A stretch of DNA of 64,000 bases from Nymphaea colorata. Taxonomy: Eukaryota; Streptophyta; Magnoliopsida; Nymphaeales; Nymphaeaceae. The translations under genes were made by a program, and so were the position numbers. Of the stretch, positions 35,960 through 48,214 are shown one piece after another; the stretch's first letter is position 1; the number at the start of each line of letters is the position of its first letter. The stretch lies in NCBI RefSeq assembly GCF_008831285.2, contig NC_045143.1, positions 6,583,503 through 6,647,502 of the forward strand. The letters are read 5' to 3'. The notes under the pieces are model-generated. The model was given only the letters and a program-made list of their open reading frames with translations. It searched no databases and had not been told where the DNA came from.

Positions 35960-38198
35960 CAGGAGGCAGTACATATTCTTCAGGCGGTGATAGAGATGAA
36001 TCATCAAGAGGCAGAGGAGGCGGTACATATCCTTTAGGCGGCAATAGAAACGAATCATCAAGATGCGGAGGAGACGGTACATATCCTTCAGGCAGAGATA
36101 GAAGCGAATCAACAGGAGGCGGAGGAAGCAGTACGTATCCTTCAAGCGGCGATAGAGATGAATCATTAGGAGGTGGAGGAGGCGGTACAAATACTTCAGG
36201 TGGCCATAGAGACAAATCATAAGGAGGCAGAGGAGGCGGTACATATCCTTCTGGCAGTGTTAGAGACGAATCATCAGGAGGTGGTACTTATCATTCAGGT
36301 TGAGATAGAGACGAATCATAAGGAGGCGGTACATATCTATCGGACGGCGATAGAGACAAATCATTAGGAGGATGTACATATCCTACAGGCAGTGATAGAG
36401 ACGAATCATTAGGAGGCGGTACATATCCTTCAGGCGGCCATAGAGACGAATCATTAAGAGGTAGAGTAGGTAGTACATATCCTTCAGGCGGTGATAGAGA
36501 CGAATCATAGAGAAGCGGTACATATCCTTCAAGCAGCGATAAGGACAAATCATTAGGAGGCAGTACATATCCTTCAGGCAGTGATAGAGACGAATTATCA
36601 AATGGTAGAGGAGGCGGTACATATCCTTTAGGTGGCGATAGAGATGAATAATCAGGAGGCAGAGTCGTGGAGGAGGCGGTTCATATCCTTTAGGCAGCAT
36701 TAAAGAAGAATTATTAGGAGGTGGAGGAGGCAGTACATATTCTTCAGGCAGCAATAGAGACGAATCATCAGGAGGCGGAGGAGACTGTACATATCCATCA
36801 GGCGGCAATATACACAAATGATGAGGAGGTGGAGGAGTGGGTACATATCCTTTAAGCGGCGATAGAGGCAAATCATTTAGAGGTGGAGGAGGTGGTACAT
36901 ATCCTTTAGGCAGCGTTAGAGACGAATCATTAAGAGGCAGAGGAGGCGGTAGAGACAAATCATCACGAGGCGGAGGAGGCGGTACATATCCTTCAGGTTG
37001 CGATAGAAACAAATCATCCGAAGGCAAATGAGGCAGATCATATCCTTTAGGCAGTGATAGAGACGAATCATCAAAAGGCGGTACATATCGTTCAGGCGGC
37101 GATAGAGACGAATCATTGGGAGGCGGAGGAGGAGGTACATATCCTTCAGGCGCCGATAGAGACAAATCATCGGGAGGCGGCACATAACCTTCAGGCGGCG
37201 GTAGAGACAAATCATCAGGAGGTGGAACATATCCTTTACGCCGAGATAGAGACAAATCATCAAGAGGTGATACATATCTTTTAGGTGGCGATAGAGATGA
37301 ATGATCACGAGGCGGTACATATCCTTCAGGCGGCGATAGAGACGAATCATCATGAGGTGGAGGACGCGGTAATTATCCTTCAGGAGGCGAAGGAGAAGAA
37401 TCTTGAGGAGGCGGTACATATCATTCGAACGGCGATAGAAACGAACCATTAGGAGGCGGAGGAGGCGGTACATATCCTTCAGGCGGCGATAGAGATGAAT
37501 CGTCAGGAGGTGGAGGAGGCAGTACATATCCTTTAGGGGGTGATAGAGATGAATCATCAGGAGGCGGTACTTATCCTTCAGGCGGCGATGGAGACGAATC
37601 ATAAGGAGGTGGAGAAGGCGGTACATATCCTTTAGACGGCGATAGAAACGAATCATCAGCTGGCAGAGCAGGCGGTACATATCCTTCAGGTGGCGATAGA
37701 GTCGAATCATTAGGAGGTGGTACATATCCATCACGCGGCGATAGACACGAATCATCAGGAGGTGGAGGAGGCCGTACATATCCTTCATACGACGATAGAG
37801 ACGAACCATCAGGAGGTGGAGCTGCGTAAGAGGCAGAGGAGGTTGTACATATCCTTCAAGCGGCGATGACGAATCATCAGTAGGCGGAGGAGGAGGTACA
37901 TATCCTTTAGGTGGCGATAGAGAGAAATCATAAGGAGGTGGAGGAGGGGGTACATATCCTTCAGGCGGTGTTAGAGACAAATCTTCAAGAGGCGGTACAT
38001 ATCCTTCAGGCGGCGGTTGAGACGAATCATCAGGAGGAGGTATATGTCCTTCAGGCGATGATAGAGACGAATCATTAGGAGGCGATACATATCTTTCAGG
38101 CAATGATAGAGACGAATCATCAGGAGGCGGAGGAGGCAATACATATCCTTCAGGCGGTGATAGAGACGAATCATCAGGAGGCAGAGGAGGCAGAACAT
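35960..38198 (-). repeat. Proline-rich minisatellite, 45/54-bp units
   Basis: Roughly 40-45 tandem units of GGCGGTACATATCCTTCAGG...GACGAATCATCAGGAGG. Short (45 bp) and long (54 bp) versions differ by a 9-bp GGCGGAGGA step, so most length changes keep the reading frame. On the minus strand one frame reads DDSSLSPPEGYVPPPPP repeats, and a second, also stop-free, reads LLMIRLYRRLKDMYRLL. Indels switch the main open frame between them (near 37.83 and 36.64 kb). The right edge abuts a good acceptor (CTTTTTTTCTCACCACAAG|) and the left edge a donor (CCTG|GTAGAT). Composition resembles extensin-like proline-rich proteins. Whether it is expressed is unknown. Confidence 0.85.
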
Positions 38199-38219
38199 CT
38201 TGTGGTGAGAAAAAAAGAA

Positions 38220-39300
38220 GGCAAAAGTTAAAGTATTACGGAGATTTAAAAAAAAAAGCAAGTGCCCTTTTTAACCTTTTAACTTTTTTTAATATCTTTT
38301 ATTCTCTAAAAAAGACTATCCTTTATACCGAGGAAGGGCATTGCAGTCATTGCATATTCTAGTGCACCAAAAGGTACATATAGCGAGAAGAGTGTAAAGA
38401 AGTCGAGCTCAAACTACTAAATATGTGCTTGACGATGAGCTCAAGCTACTTGAACTCTAGCTGGACCTACTTGTTAAACATTCCTAACCAAAAACATGTT
38501 CAACCTGATCATAGTTTGTTCAACTGCCAATGTGTTCATGAAGTCAAATTTATTCGGGCAGATTCACTGGTCCATGATTCAAACCAAAAAATTTACAGAG
38601 TTATGGTGGGCCTTAAAATGGATGATCCGGTCTCCCTTTTCATTTTCCATGAACACTTGCAACTTACCTTTCCCAACTTCGGTATTTTTTCTTCTTTCTT
38701 CTTATGCATGTTATGGTTTCACGAATAAATATGAAAATGTTACGGTTAATACCAGAGAAACAGTACCAAGCAAATTAATTTTGAACGGAAAATTATTTTC
38801 TTTCATTTAAAAAGGAGGAATAGCACTTTCAGAAAATTTTACAACATTAAATCTATATAACAGTTTTGAACCGGCAACTATTTTAGATTAAGAATTGACT
38901 TTAAGAACCATTTTTAAATTTTTTTTAATGTGAACTCCAAAGCATTCATACTCACTGAGAAGATCGACTTTAATTAGAAAAAAGGAAAACTAAACCTGGT
39001 TTACAAATTGAATTTTATAAGTCAAACAAATTTAATATAATATAATATGTATATATTCGAAAACTGAATGGTGACAATCTTTTTTTCATCTCAAGACATC
39101 AAATTTAGGCCGTCCGATTTTTAGATTGGACAACACAGATCTCTCATCTCTCCATGAACACACACACACACACACACTCTTCTTCTTGCAAGGGGAGCCG
39201 TAGCGGCTCATTCCCTGTCATCGCAAAGAAGCCCAGTGGGCAGAGTCACCACCGATACTACCCAACAGGCTTGTTGTTAATGGCAAGGAAGGAGCCGCTC
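38220..39300. other. Intergenic, no gene seen
   Basis: AT-rich with a short (CA)n at ~39160-39178. Two overlapping plus-strand frames near 38423-38810 show no motif. Confidence 0.5.
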
Positions 39301-39309
39301 AGCCTCCCA

Positions 39310-40680
39310 TTGAAAAGGGGGCACTGTTGAAGCTTTCCCTGCAAGAAGAAAAGAGAGAGAAAGAGCCGATAAAATGGGAATCTATACCAAAATTTTGGGA
39401 CAAGAAGTCCCCCAGTTACAATAACAAACGCAAAACATAAGCAAAAAGACGAAATATACAATACAACACATAGTAAAACAAAATAAGAGGGGGGTGAAGA
39501 GAGAGTGGTAAGACAAAGCGACACAATGACCAAACCACAGACGAAGGACGACGTCGTAGCCGAATGCCAAAATGTACATCCCCCTGCACAAGACGAGCTA
39601 CAGACTTCGACGAAGAGAAGGTGCTCTTGAAGACTCTTTTTGTTGTGCTCTTCCCAAATGCACCACCAAGCTGAAATGAGCCACAACATCTAGATACGAC
39701 CCCAGAAAATAGCGAGGTGGAGGGAAGGACAGAAGAGAAAAAAATGCCGAATGGAGGGTGGGTCTGGAAGGTTACTAACAAGAGAAGGCCAGGAAGAGGC
39801 AAGATCACTAAGAAAAAAAAGGCAATAGGTAAAAAGGTGGAGCGGAGAATCAGCTGCGGCGAGAAAATGGTGCTAGCATCCGAAGAAGGCGACAGAGGAG
39901 CAGCTCGTAGAGGAACCCAGACCCAAAAGGAGGAAGCAACCGCAGCAAAACCATGCCGCCGACCAAAAAGTCACGGATCATTCTGACAAGCAGGAAAACG
40001 ACAACGAAAACACAAGATGGCCCGATGACCATTCAAGGTAGCACACCTCTGACAACCACTGGCTCCATCTAACGTGGATAGAAGCGACAGACCGAAGAAG
40101 GTGACGAAGCTTGAAAGCACGACGGGAAGAGGGGACACACGTTGGTGAGGGGGCTGGCCTACCAACGGAGACCACATTGGGTTGCCTCGACCCCAAGGAA
40201 CAATCACCGATATGCAAAAGAAAAAACCAGCAACACATAGGTGGGACGAATGCGTGGAGGAGGATGCGAGCGTCTTTCAGATGAAGCGAGCCGGCGAAGA
40301 CACAATTGAAGATGGTAGACTGCCAACTGAAAGACAATACCAATGCCTGAAGGACCCCTCACGCGAACAAAGGAAACTGACCGTAACATGACAAAGCAAC
40401 CGATTAAGGGGGAGGGGGTTACTCGGTTTGATACCACAAAGACTGGTACCACCAACCCAAGCCCCTTTTAGTGGTCGCAATGGTAGAGAAGGAGGAAGGG
40501 TGGCCATGACACCAACCTTGTGCAAGAGCAAAGTAGTCGATCCAAAGCAACGAAGCCAATCACAGTGTTTGCCCACCCACTGCCATGGCATCTGCGTCCG
40601 TGCTCGCTCAAAGCCTAAGCTGAGCACAGCCCCGCAGGCTGATGAGACACAACTTAGCACAACGTGAGAGTAAGGCACCG
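39310..40680 (-). mobile_element. LINE-like retrotransposon relic
   Basis: On the minus strand the peptide SAWWCIWEEHNKKSL (near 39650) resembles the C-terminal region after the reverse transcriptase of plant L1-type LINEs. It is followed by a tail shared with 24530-24850. Upstream (~40050-39970) the peptide CQRCATLNGHRAILCFRCR resembles zinc-knuckle sequence of LINE ORF1. Frames are broken and no reverse transcriptase core is visible, so a large internal deletion is likely. Confidence 0.45.
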
Positions 40681-41593
40681 AAAGAGGACCAGTCAGCTAA
40701 CCTTTTGCTATTGGATTTTTTTTTTTCACTTTCACAGTACAACAACTTTTAACTTGTATTGACACTAACTTCACATCTCGGCTGGTGAGCATTCCCGAAG
40801 GCGTCACCCCCAATGGATGGGGCAGAGGCAAGTAGATGGCCAGTGTCTATTTCAAACTCTCATGGGGACAATGACTATTCCCCAAAGGGTTGGCACAATA
40901 GATGAGAAAAAGATAAATAGGTGGCCAGTATATATTTCAAACTGTCATGACATCAATGACCATTCCTCAAAGGGTTGGCACAATGGATGGGAATGAGAGA
41001 AGTAGGTGGCCAGTGTCCATTTCAAACTATCATCAAGTCAACTCTTTGTAATGTAAAAAAAATGTTTGACAAGTTAAAGCATAATGGGCATGATCCCAAG
41101 GCTCCAAAATTAACCTAAGCGTAGGGGAAGGGAGATCACTCGAGTAGTGGTATTAGGGTCCCACTTACCTAAAAAATGTGAAGGCAATGTCTTGTAGGTG
41201 TCCCCTCTCTCTCTCTCTCTCTCTTAACAATAGTAAAGCAACAACAAAAAGCGAAACACATAGGGGACGGGTTCAAAATTTCGTAAGCTTAATCATTTTA
41301 GAAAACCTACCAACTTCTTATTGCCACCGTAGAAATTAGCCTCATGGCCAATTATTACTTGTAAATGCAACCATGAAAGCAACTTACAATATTGAAGATT
41401 AGTTGCACGGCCCAACCAAGAATTAGGACGTTTTGGGACTGGACCTCACCAAATTGGCCATCAACCATAGACGTAAAGAGAGCTACAGCAATCAAGAGTT
41501 CCACTTGAAATGGATCACCATTGCTCAGTTGCCTCCGCTCCTTCTTCTTTCATAGACCCTTAGTAACTTCATGAGGTCGCTGTTGGATAGTGA

Positions 41594-41673
41594 GCCCTAT
41601 CCGAATATCTCGTAACTGCAAAGCAGTTACGAGATTAACTTGGAAACTCATATTTATCTGTGCCCTATCCGAA
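41594..41673. repeat. 13-bp-arm perfect hairpin between 12-bp direct repeats
   Basis: ATCTCGTAACTGC and its exact reverse complement flank an AAA loop (41607-41635). The direct repeats GCCCTATCCGAA lie at 41594-41605 and 41662-41673. Confidence 0.85.
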
Positions 41674-43385
41674 GTTCTGCTTATTTCGATTGTGCAATGA
41701 GTGCGAGTGCAAACTTATGGCATGAAAGATTAAGCCATGTAAGCATAAAAAAGATGAAGGCTTTAGCACAACAAGGTTTAATACTTGACATAAATATAAA
41801 TGATTTCACGAAATGCGAGTCGTGTGTATACGGAAAGATGATAAGTAAACAATTTCCATCTGAAGTAATTCAGACCACAAAACTATTGAAAATAATCCAT
41901 ACTCATACTGAACTATTGAAAATAATCCATACTGATATTTGTGGACCTTTCAGAGTCCAAACTCATAGTGGCAAGTTATACTTCATGACATTTATTGATG
42001 ACTTCTCAAGATTTGGTTATATTTACCTTATTAAATACAAGTCAGGAGCACTTGAAAAATTTAAAGAATATAAATCTAAAGTCGAGAGACAACTTGAAAG
42101 ATATATTAAAGTCGTAAGGTCTGATCGAGGAAGAGAATACACTTCTAAAAAAATCATCGAATACTGTAAAGATCTTAGAATTAATAAACAATAAACAATG
42201 CTTAGAACACCATAAAAAAATTGTGTGGTTCAGAGGTGTAACAGATTCCTCTTGAACATGATGAGATCTATGTTGGTTGGTGCACAATTACCAAAAGTAT
42301 TTTGGAGTGAAGCTGTGTTAACAACTATGTACACAATAAATTGAGTGCCCTAAAAAGCAGTCCCAACCACTCCTTATGAGAGATGGACTGGCGTAAAACC
42401 TAATCTTCGACATCTGAGCAGATGAAGATTTGTAACACACGTGAAAATTCTAGATCAAAAAATGGATAAACTAGATAACAGATCAGTAAGATGTGTGTTT
42501 ATCGGATATCTAAAAGGATCCAAAGACTACAAATTATATCATTTGATTATGAGACCTATAGAAAGTAGAGATATAGAGTTCATAGAAGAACTCAATGATA
42601 AGGATGTTGATCCAGTTGAAGATCAAAATGATATACTGAATTATCTAATTTATTCAGAAAGACAGTCTGGTACGACTGAAGATCAATTAGGTAATGGACC
42701 AACTGATCCAAGTATCTCATCATCTAAGACTTTGTGAGGTCATAAAAGACTTAGGGCTCCTTCATATTTAAGCGATTACTATGTATATCTTGCAGAGGAG
42801 CTATACTATTTAGCAGATATTCACGAAATGTTCGACAATCTAACACATGACGAAGCCATAATCTCGCATGAATCGTCAGATTAGGTAAATGCTATGAATG
42901 AAAAAATTGAATCCATAGAAAAGAATAAAGTCTATGAATTAATAGATCTCACTAACGACAGAAGACCCATTGGGTGCGAATAGGTACTTAGGAAAAAGTA
43001 TAAAGCTGATGGATGAGTCAAAAAATTCAAAGCAAGTCTGGTGGCGAAAGGTTTTTTCCAAAAAAAATGAATTACTTAGAAAGTTATTCACTAGTTGCAA
43101 AGTTTGCATCAATTATAATAATTTTGTCTATTGCAACATTCAATGACTTGGATATTTGTCAGATGGATGTGGAAACTGATTTTCTGAATGGTGAGTTTAA
43201 GGAAACCATATATATGACTCAACCAGAAGGATATATCATCAAAGAAAATAAAGACAAAATGTACAAGCTGAATAAATCGCTATACGGCTTGAAGTAGTCG
43301 CGTAGACAGTAGTATTTTACTTTTCGTAATGCAATTACACAAGTTGGTTACGTAACAAACCAACTAGACCATTGCGTATATGTCT
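41640..43385 (+). mobile_element. Copia retrotransposon 2, internal pol relic
   Basis: Reading plus-strand frames in order: gag-pre-integrase (NLWHERLSHVSIKKMKAL, C-x2-C at CESC), integrase (HTDICGPF, FIDDFSRFGYIYLI, RSDRGREYTS), a link region (RCVFIGY), and reverse transcriptase (DICQMDVETDFLNGEF, QPEGY, LNKSLYGLK). It ends just before the YVDD box. Stops interrupt it near 42192, 42735, 42885, 42980, 43016 and 43295. A 30-bp in-frame duplication lies at 41881-41933. No LTRs were recognised. Confidence 0.88.
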
Positions 43386-43389
43386 TGCC

Positions 43390-44193
43390 TCATGATCAGG
43401 AGAGGAAAGAGAATCCATGATCTGTTCGATGTAGAGAAATATATTGGTCAGTTTATATTCTTGAGAAGTGGGGTTTTGTCCTGCACGAACTTTGAAAAGT
43501 ATTACGCCTTCATCTAGGCCTACATCTACACTATTACCGGATGAAAGGGCACGCGAGCAGTTGGCCCACACACTAACTCCGACTTGTCCCCTTCCACTTG
43601 ACTTGTTCGCGGTCTAGCTAATCATTAGTTATTACTTGAAAAATCGTCACTTTGTTCGTCAATTGGAAGCCCAAGCTTCTAGGTCTACTACTCAAAAACC
43701 TAGGTCACTTGGTCATATTAGAAGAGTTCACACCAGGCACGTAACCCAAGCAGGAAAGGGGCGTATGCTGGCTTAGAGGAGAGTGAGTTCAATGGACAAT
43801 TAGATAAGCACCAGAAAAAAACGGGAGTTTCGATATTTTGGAGATTTTACAAGAAGAAAAAAAAACTTCTTTAAACTATTAAGTTTTTCACTATCATTTT
43901 CTACCTTTATAAGGGGCTTCCTGTTTTCATTGACTTAAGGGTATTATGCACCGGCGGTGCATACAACTAGATAAGGTCCCAAATGCCTGTCGGTGTTGAA
44001 TGGGGAGAGGTCGTGGACGTGTTGTGCATCACAAGTAGAACCTTGACCCATCACATGGTGGACCAATCAATCATTCTATGTCACCTCCTAGTAGTTAAGG
44101 CACACCTATCTTCCTTCATCGTTTTTCAATAACTTTGCACGCGGTTAGTGTTTGGACGTAGCGAGAACACAAGGCCAAAATGACACGTCCATG

Positions 44194-44229
<36 letters not shown>

Positions 44230-46130
44230 CCTCATGGACGTTGCGTCCATAAGGGCATGCATGAAAGACTCCGTCCGATTAGCATTGGGCAGGCTTGATG
44301 GGAAGGTCCTCTTTATATATATATATATATATAATTGGTAAATGTCATGTCACATGGGTAACATCTAGAAACCAAACCTCTTAAATTTGTGTTAAAATTG
44401 TTTTAAACCAAATGTGAACCTTTCAATATGTTATAAATACTAATGGTATAGAAACTTTGTTTTAGTTCAAGCTACTTATGTAAAAAAATTGATCAATATT
44501 TTGATGTTATAATAACTGTTCATATTTTTAAATAGTAAAATAACATTACTATATAAAAAAAAGGTTAGCTAAGTATAAAAAATCACCCTTGAAATCATAT
44601 CTAGCTATTAAGTTAGATTGTAGAAAAAATATTTTAATAATTATCTTTAAGGTATCTAGCTTTTGTTCCTTACCCTATATATATACACACACACGTGCTA
44701 CAACGTACACTTCAAAACGTAAGTGAACAACCCCATGGTCAGCTAGCGAAAAGAAAGAAGGCTAGCAAATCAAGTGGTGGAGAATCGACTTTTTTTTTCA
44801 AGTACAAAATTTCTTTCAATTTTGAAGTCTTAAATCTAAGTGAGTGAAAATTAAAGTAAAAATTATATTCTTAATTGTACTACCAAGATTTATTAAAAGT
44901 TTAATAATCAGCAATCAGATAGATTTTCTCAGCTTATTATGATATTTGTGTTCTTCATAATCATAGGTGTGTGTGTGTGTAAAGTGGGTGAATTGTGACT
45001 GTAGATATCTAAATTTATTCAGTCACCTAACTAGGGTCGTCCATCTGATGCATATGGATGGTTAAGAGAAAAACATGAAGAAAAAAGAAAGAACTGATAC
45101 TAAATAATAGAAAACACACACATATGAAATCTTGGCTTCTTACCTCAGAAAGAACTCACAACTGAGACTATCTTTCGTTTTATTGAATGCTCATGTAACT
45201 CGTCTAACTCGTGTAAGCATTAACTCGTGCAACTTGTGATTTTTTTTTTTCCTAAAAGTTAAAACTGGCTATTCAGTGAACCAGTATTGACAATATTATA
45301 TAGAGTATCAGTGCGAGTCAAGTCGAGTATAAATGAGTCGCGTTTGTCTTTTAATGTTTCGAGTATATTTGTAAGCTTAAACTCGGCTCATTTATAAACA
45401 AGTTGAGCACAACCCGAGTTTTTTCGAGCGGAGTTCGAGTCAAGCTTGAGTTGAATCGGCTCATGTGTAGCCCTATGTAGGGTTGACCTGTCCTTATATA
45501 TTTTCTTTAACCTGTGAGCAAATGTGCACAGGCTAAACATTAATTGAAGAAGTATTAAAACTCCTTTCATGTTTGTAAAACAAATTTGGTTTGAAGTGAT
45601 GTATTCAAGAAAGTGCAATTTAGACTAAAGGGAGATAACTTACTTTAATGATACATTAGTAAGACAAAGTCTCATGAAGAAAAACCATATGTAATAAAAA
45701 AAATAGCTAAAAATCATAAAAGTAGTATATGTCAAGTAATTGAATTCCATTTTTTATGACCGTAGATATCACATCCACTTAAAGTTTTCAATTATAATGT
45801 AGAATTGAACAATGCCTCTGCGTATAAACTAAATCTTTAAAAGGGCTAATAATCTCGTAGTTTAGTTGGTCGCTTGGACCAGTCGCATCTGCATGTCACC
45901 GGTATATATTACCATTATTGCAATGAATTTTTCACCCGTATAAACAAGTGATCGGTGAATTTTGTTTTCACTAGTATAGGCCTCATACTTTAAGTTTGTT
46001 TTAATTGCTTTTTTATACTATATTTATTTTTTTATACATATTATATATTTTGAAATTCTGATCGTGAAGCTTCGGATCACTTCCCCTCTGTTTGTTTTGC
46101 ATCGCTTTACCACATCGCATTTAACAACAT
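43390..46130. other. Intergenic repeats, no gene seen
   Basis: It holds (TA)n runs at ~44200-44227 and ~44315-44332. The segment 44880-45200 resembles 25500-25930 (shared GAAAGAACTC.CAACTGAG and CTTTCG.TTTATT.AATGCTCA). A GAGTCGAG-rich stretch at 45300-45470 recurs near 48480-48640 and 51540-51710. Confidence 0.5.
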
Positions 46131-46700
46131 TGATAATAGATTCTGGAGCAGCTTATTCACCAATCTACATCTCTGATGCTCGAGTGATCCTCAAACAGCA
46201 GCATGCTTCTCAATGAAACATGATAATTCTTCGGCTCAAGTCTGTCCCACAAAAGATTAAACGGAAGAAGATCTATGGTTGATTACTTGAATCATGTGAA
46301 ATTTCGTAGTGACTCTTTAGTTAAAGTTAATTATGTTTTTTCAGAAACATGTTATACACTCTTAATGACTCGACTTCTGAATATGAGTCGATCATTGTTT
46401 AACCACTACAAAGAATTTGTCCTCTTTTTCTGAACTTTGTGACTTATTGATATCTCAAGGAAGAACATGGTCATGGCCATGGCCCATCTCCTTCCAATCA
46501 TGGTAGCTTCTAGTCTAACAAAGCAAGAGGGTGCAACAATACCAAGTCCAACAATGAAGGTGGTTCTAACATTGCATGTCAATTCTGCGGATGCAAAAAC
46601 AAAACTGCTTCCGCTGTTGGTCTGACTAAATCTACGATTGAAACGGATGGCAAACGTTTCGCTTCAAGCTATTAATAAAATCACTAGAACCTTTTGTAAA
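46130..46700 (+). mobile_element. Copia gag relic (Retrofit-like)
   Basis: Broken plus-strand frames encode SMVDYLNHVKFRSDSL, a TLLNDSTSEYESII block and a Gly-His-rich run before CQFCGC. This order is typical of Copia gag: a 'DYL..VK..DSL' segment, 'GL..EYE', then a zinc knuckle. Stops are frequent and the zinc knuckle is incomplete. Confidence 0.65.
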
Positions 46701-46859
46701 TATATTACTGACTTTTTCAAAAATAAAAAAAACAGATTAATGAGAACCAACTGCTGTAGAAATTGACTACAATTTTTATTCTTAATAAAAAAGGCGCAGA
46801 TAATGACTGAAGAAAGTTAATTGGTTGGAAGCAGCAAGGTTGGCCTTGCTGTTCGCTGC

Positions 46860-47204
46860 TCATGAGCCGCCGGTAAGCTTGTCTGCAAGCTTCTGCCTCA
46901 TGCGATCATTGTCAAGCATATAAAGATCTTCCCTCCAAAAAGGAACTTGTATTTCAAGGAAGGAAGAAATTTGAGTAAGGAGAAGAGCAGAATTGCCGGT
47001 AAAAGTTTCCACATTCTCGTCTTCCGAGAAGGCCGTGGCATTAACTTGTATGTCCACTAGATTATCGGGAGAAAATCGTAGAACAAGGCAGAAAAGGGTC
47101 TCGTGTACTGAAGAAGAGTGAGCGAGATTACCACTTTGTGCTCCTGCTAGTAAGAGGGCAGCAGCACAGCAGAGCAGAAAGAAGAAACCACGCCCATCCA
47201 TCAT
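46860..47204 (-). CDS. Small hypothetical secreted protein, 114 aa
   Basis: Starts at the double ATG at 47204 and stops at 46860. Residues 1-22 form a clear signal peptide (MMDGRGFFFLLCCAAALLLA, cleavage probably after AGA). The mature part has one cysteine, one N-glycosylation motif (NAT) and no domain I recognise. An AT-rich TACATATTAAAG lies ~85 bp upstream. It may be a free-standing small gene or the first exon of a longer one; no donor was chosen. Transposon relics flank it on both sides. Confidence 0.45.
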   Translation of the reverse strand: MMDGRGFFFLLCCAAALLLAGAQSGNLAHSSSVHETLFCLVLRFSPDNLVDIQVNATAFSEDENVETFTGNSALLLTQISSFLEIQVPFWREDLYMLDNDRMRQKLADKLTGGS

Positions 47205-47826
47205 CTTTTCGGCAACTTTCCTATGTCCTAGCTCTTTGAAAATCAGATCTAGCCTTCGAATATCCAGTAATTCGCCATCCCCCCTTCTTTAATATGTACG
47301 TGTAGATGGGCAGAGGGAAGTGGACCGCAGGGCGTGGCCATCCTCAAATTTTAAAAAGTAAATTAAAAAAAATAGTTTAATATATAAAAATTTGAAAATT
47401 TTTATTTCGGCTCCTGTTCAAACTAAAGTTTTACCCTTGAAACAAAAAATTATTGGCTCCACCCCTACATATGCAGGACCTGCAGATGAACTGAAATGAA
47501 GTTCAGTGCTGGCAGCTGGATCCTATCGTGAGTCCTGTGAAATTAACGCTTCCTATCGCTTCGTCTTGACGACAAGGCTGTGGGTTTTGGGAATGAGTCA
47601 GTGTGCCTCGCATGCCCCTTAATCATCCAAGGACGGTGTTCAGGGTGCAAAATTGTCTAAGAAGCCCTATTGGTAGAAGGGACGCTCACTAAGTATTTCA
47701 TGAATCTATCTTATAATTGAAACAAATTCATGCAACATTAGTAATAATGTTTTAGAATCTGCTTTAATGTTAGAGTTGATTTATAAAAAACTCACACGAT
47801 GTCTCTATTAGCAAAGAACCCTTTAA

Positions 47827-47997
47827 GGGTTATTTGGGAACAATAACAATATGTAACTAAATCGTAACTATTTTTCATACATAAGCAATAAAAATTTGTT
47901 ACATTCAGAATCATTGGATATTTTTAAAGTGTTCGATGAATCTAATCATTTTGGGGCGGATGTACAAAACAATGACATACTGTTATTTTTTCCAACA
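47827..47997. mobile_element. MITE copy, same family as 55617-55776
   Basis: Starts after TAA with GGGTTATTTGGGAACAATAA. It shares internal blocks (ATTGGA.A.TTTTAAA.TGTTC.ATGAAT) with the 55.6-kb copy. The right end is decayed. Confidence 0.5.
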
Positions 47998-48214
47998 TGA
48001 CTGATCAGCTCAACAGTCCAAACTCCAATGTTGGTTAGAGTTGTAAATCGGACGTCCAACTCCAGTTGGGAAGACCTGAGGTTGGAGAAAAGGTTTTCAT
48101 GAAACTGGGGCAGCGCCATGTGATGATAGGTATTAGTTTCAGTGCCGGTAACATTAGTTTCTGCTTGCAGTAATCTTTACAGATTTTGGGTTGATAATCC
48201 CGATTGCTTCGAAT

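Noticed and set aside
35960-38198. CRISPR array, because of regularly spaced repeats
   Set aside because: Units are head-to-tail with no unique spacers and vary throughout; the context is a plant genome. It is a minisatellite.
47327-47466. Small hAT-like MITE with CAGGGCGTGGCC and GGCTCCACCCCTA ends
   Set aside because: The ends are weakly inverted and the flanks show no 8-bp duplication.
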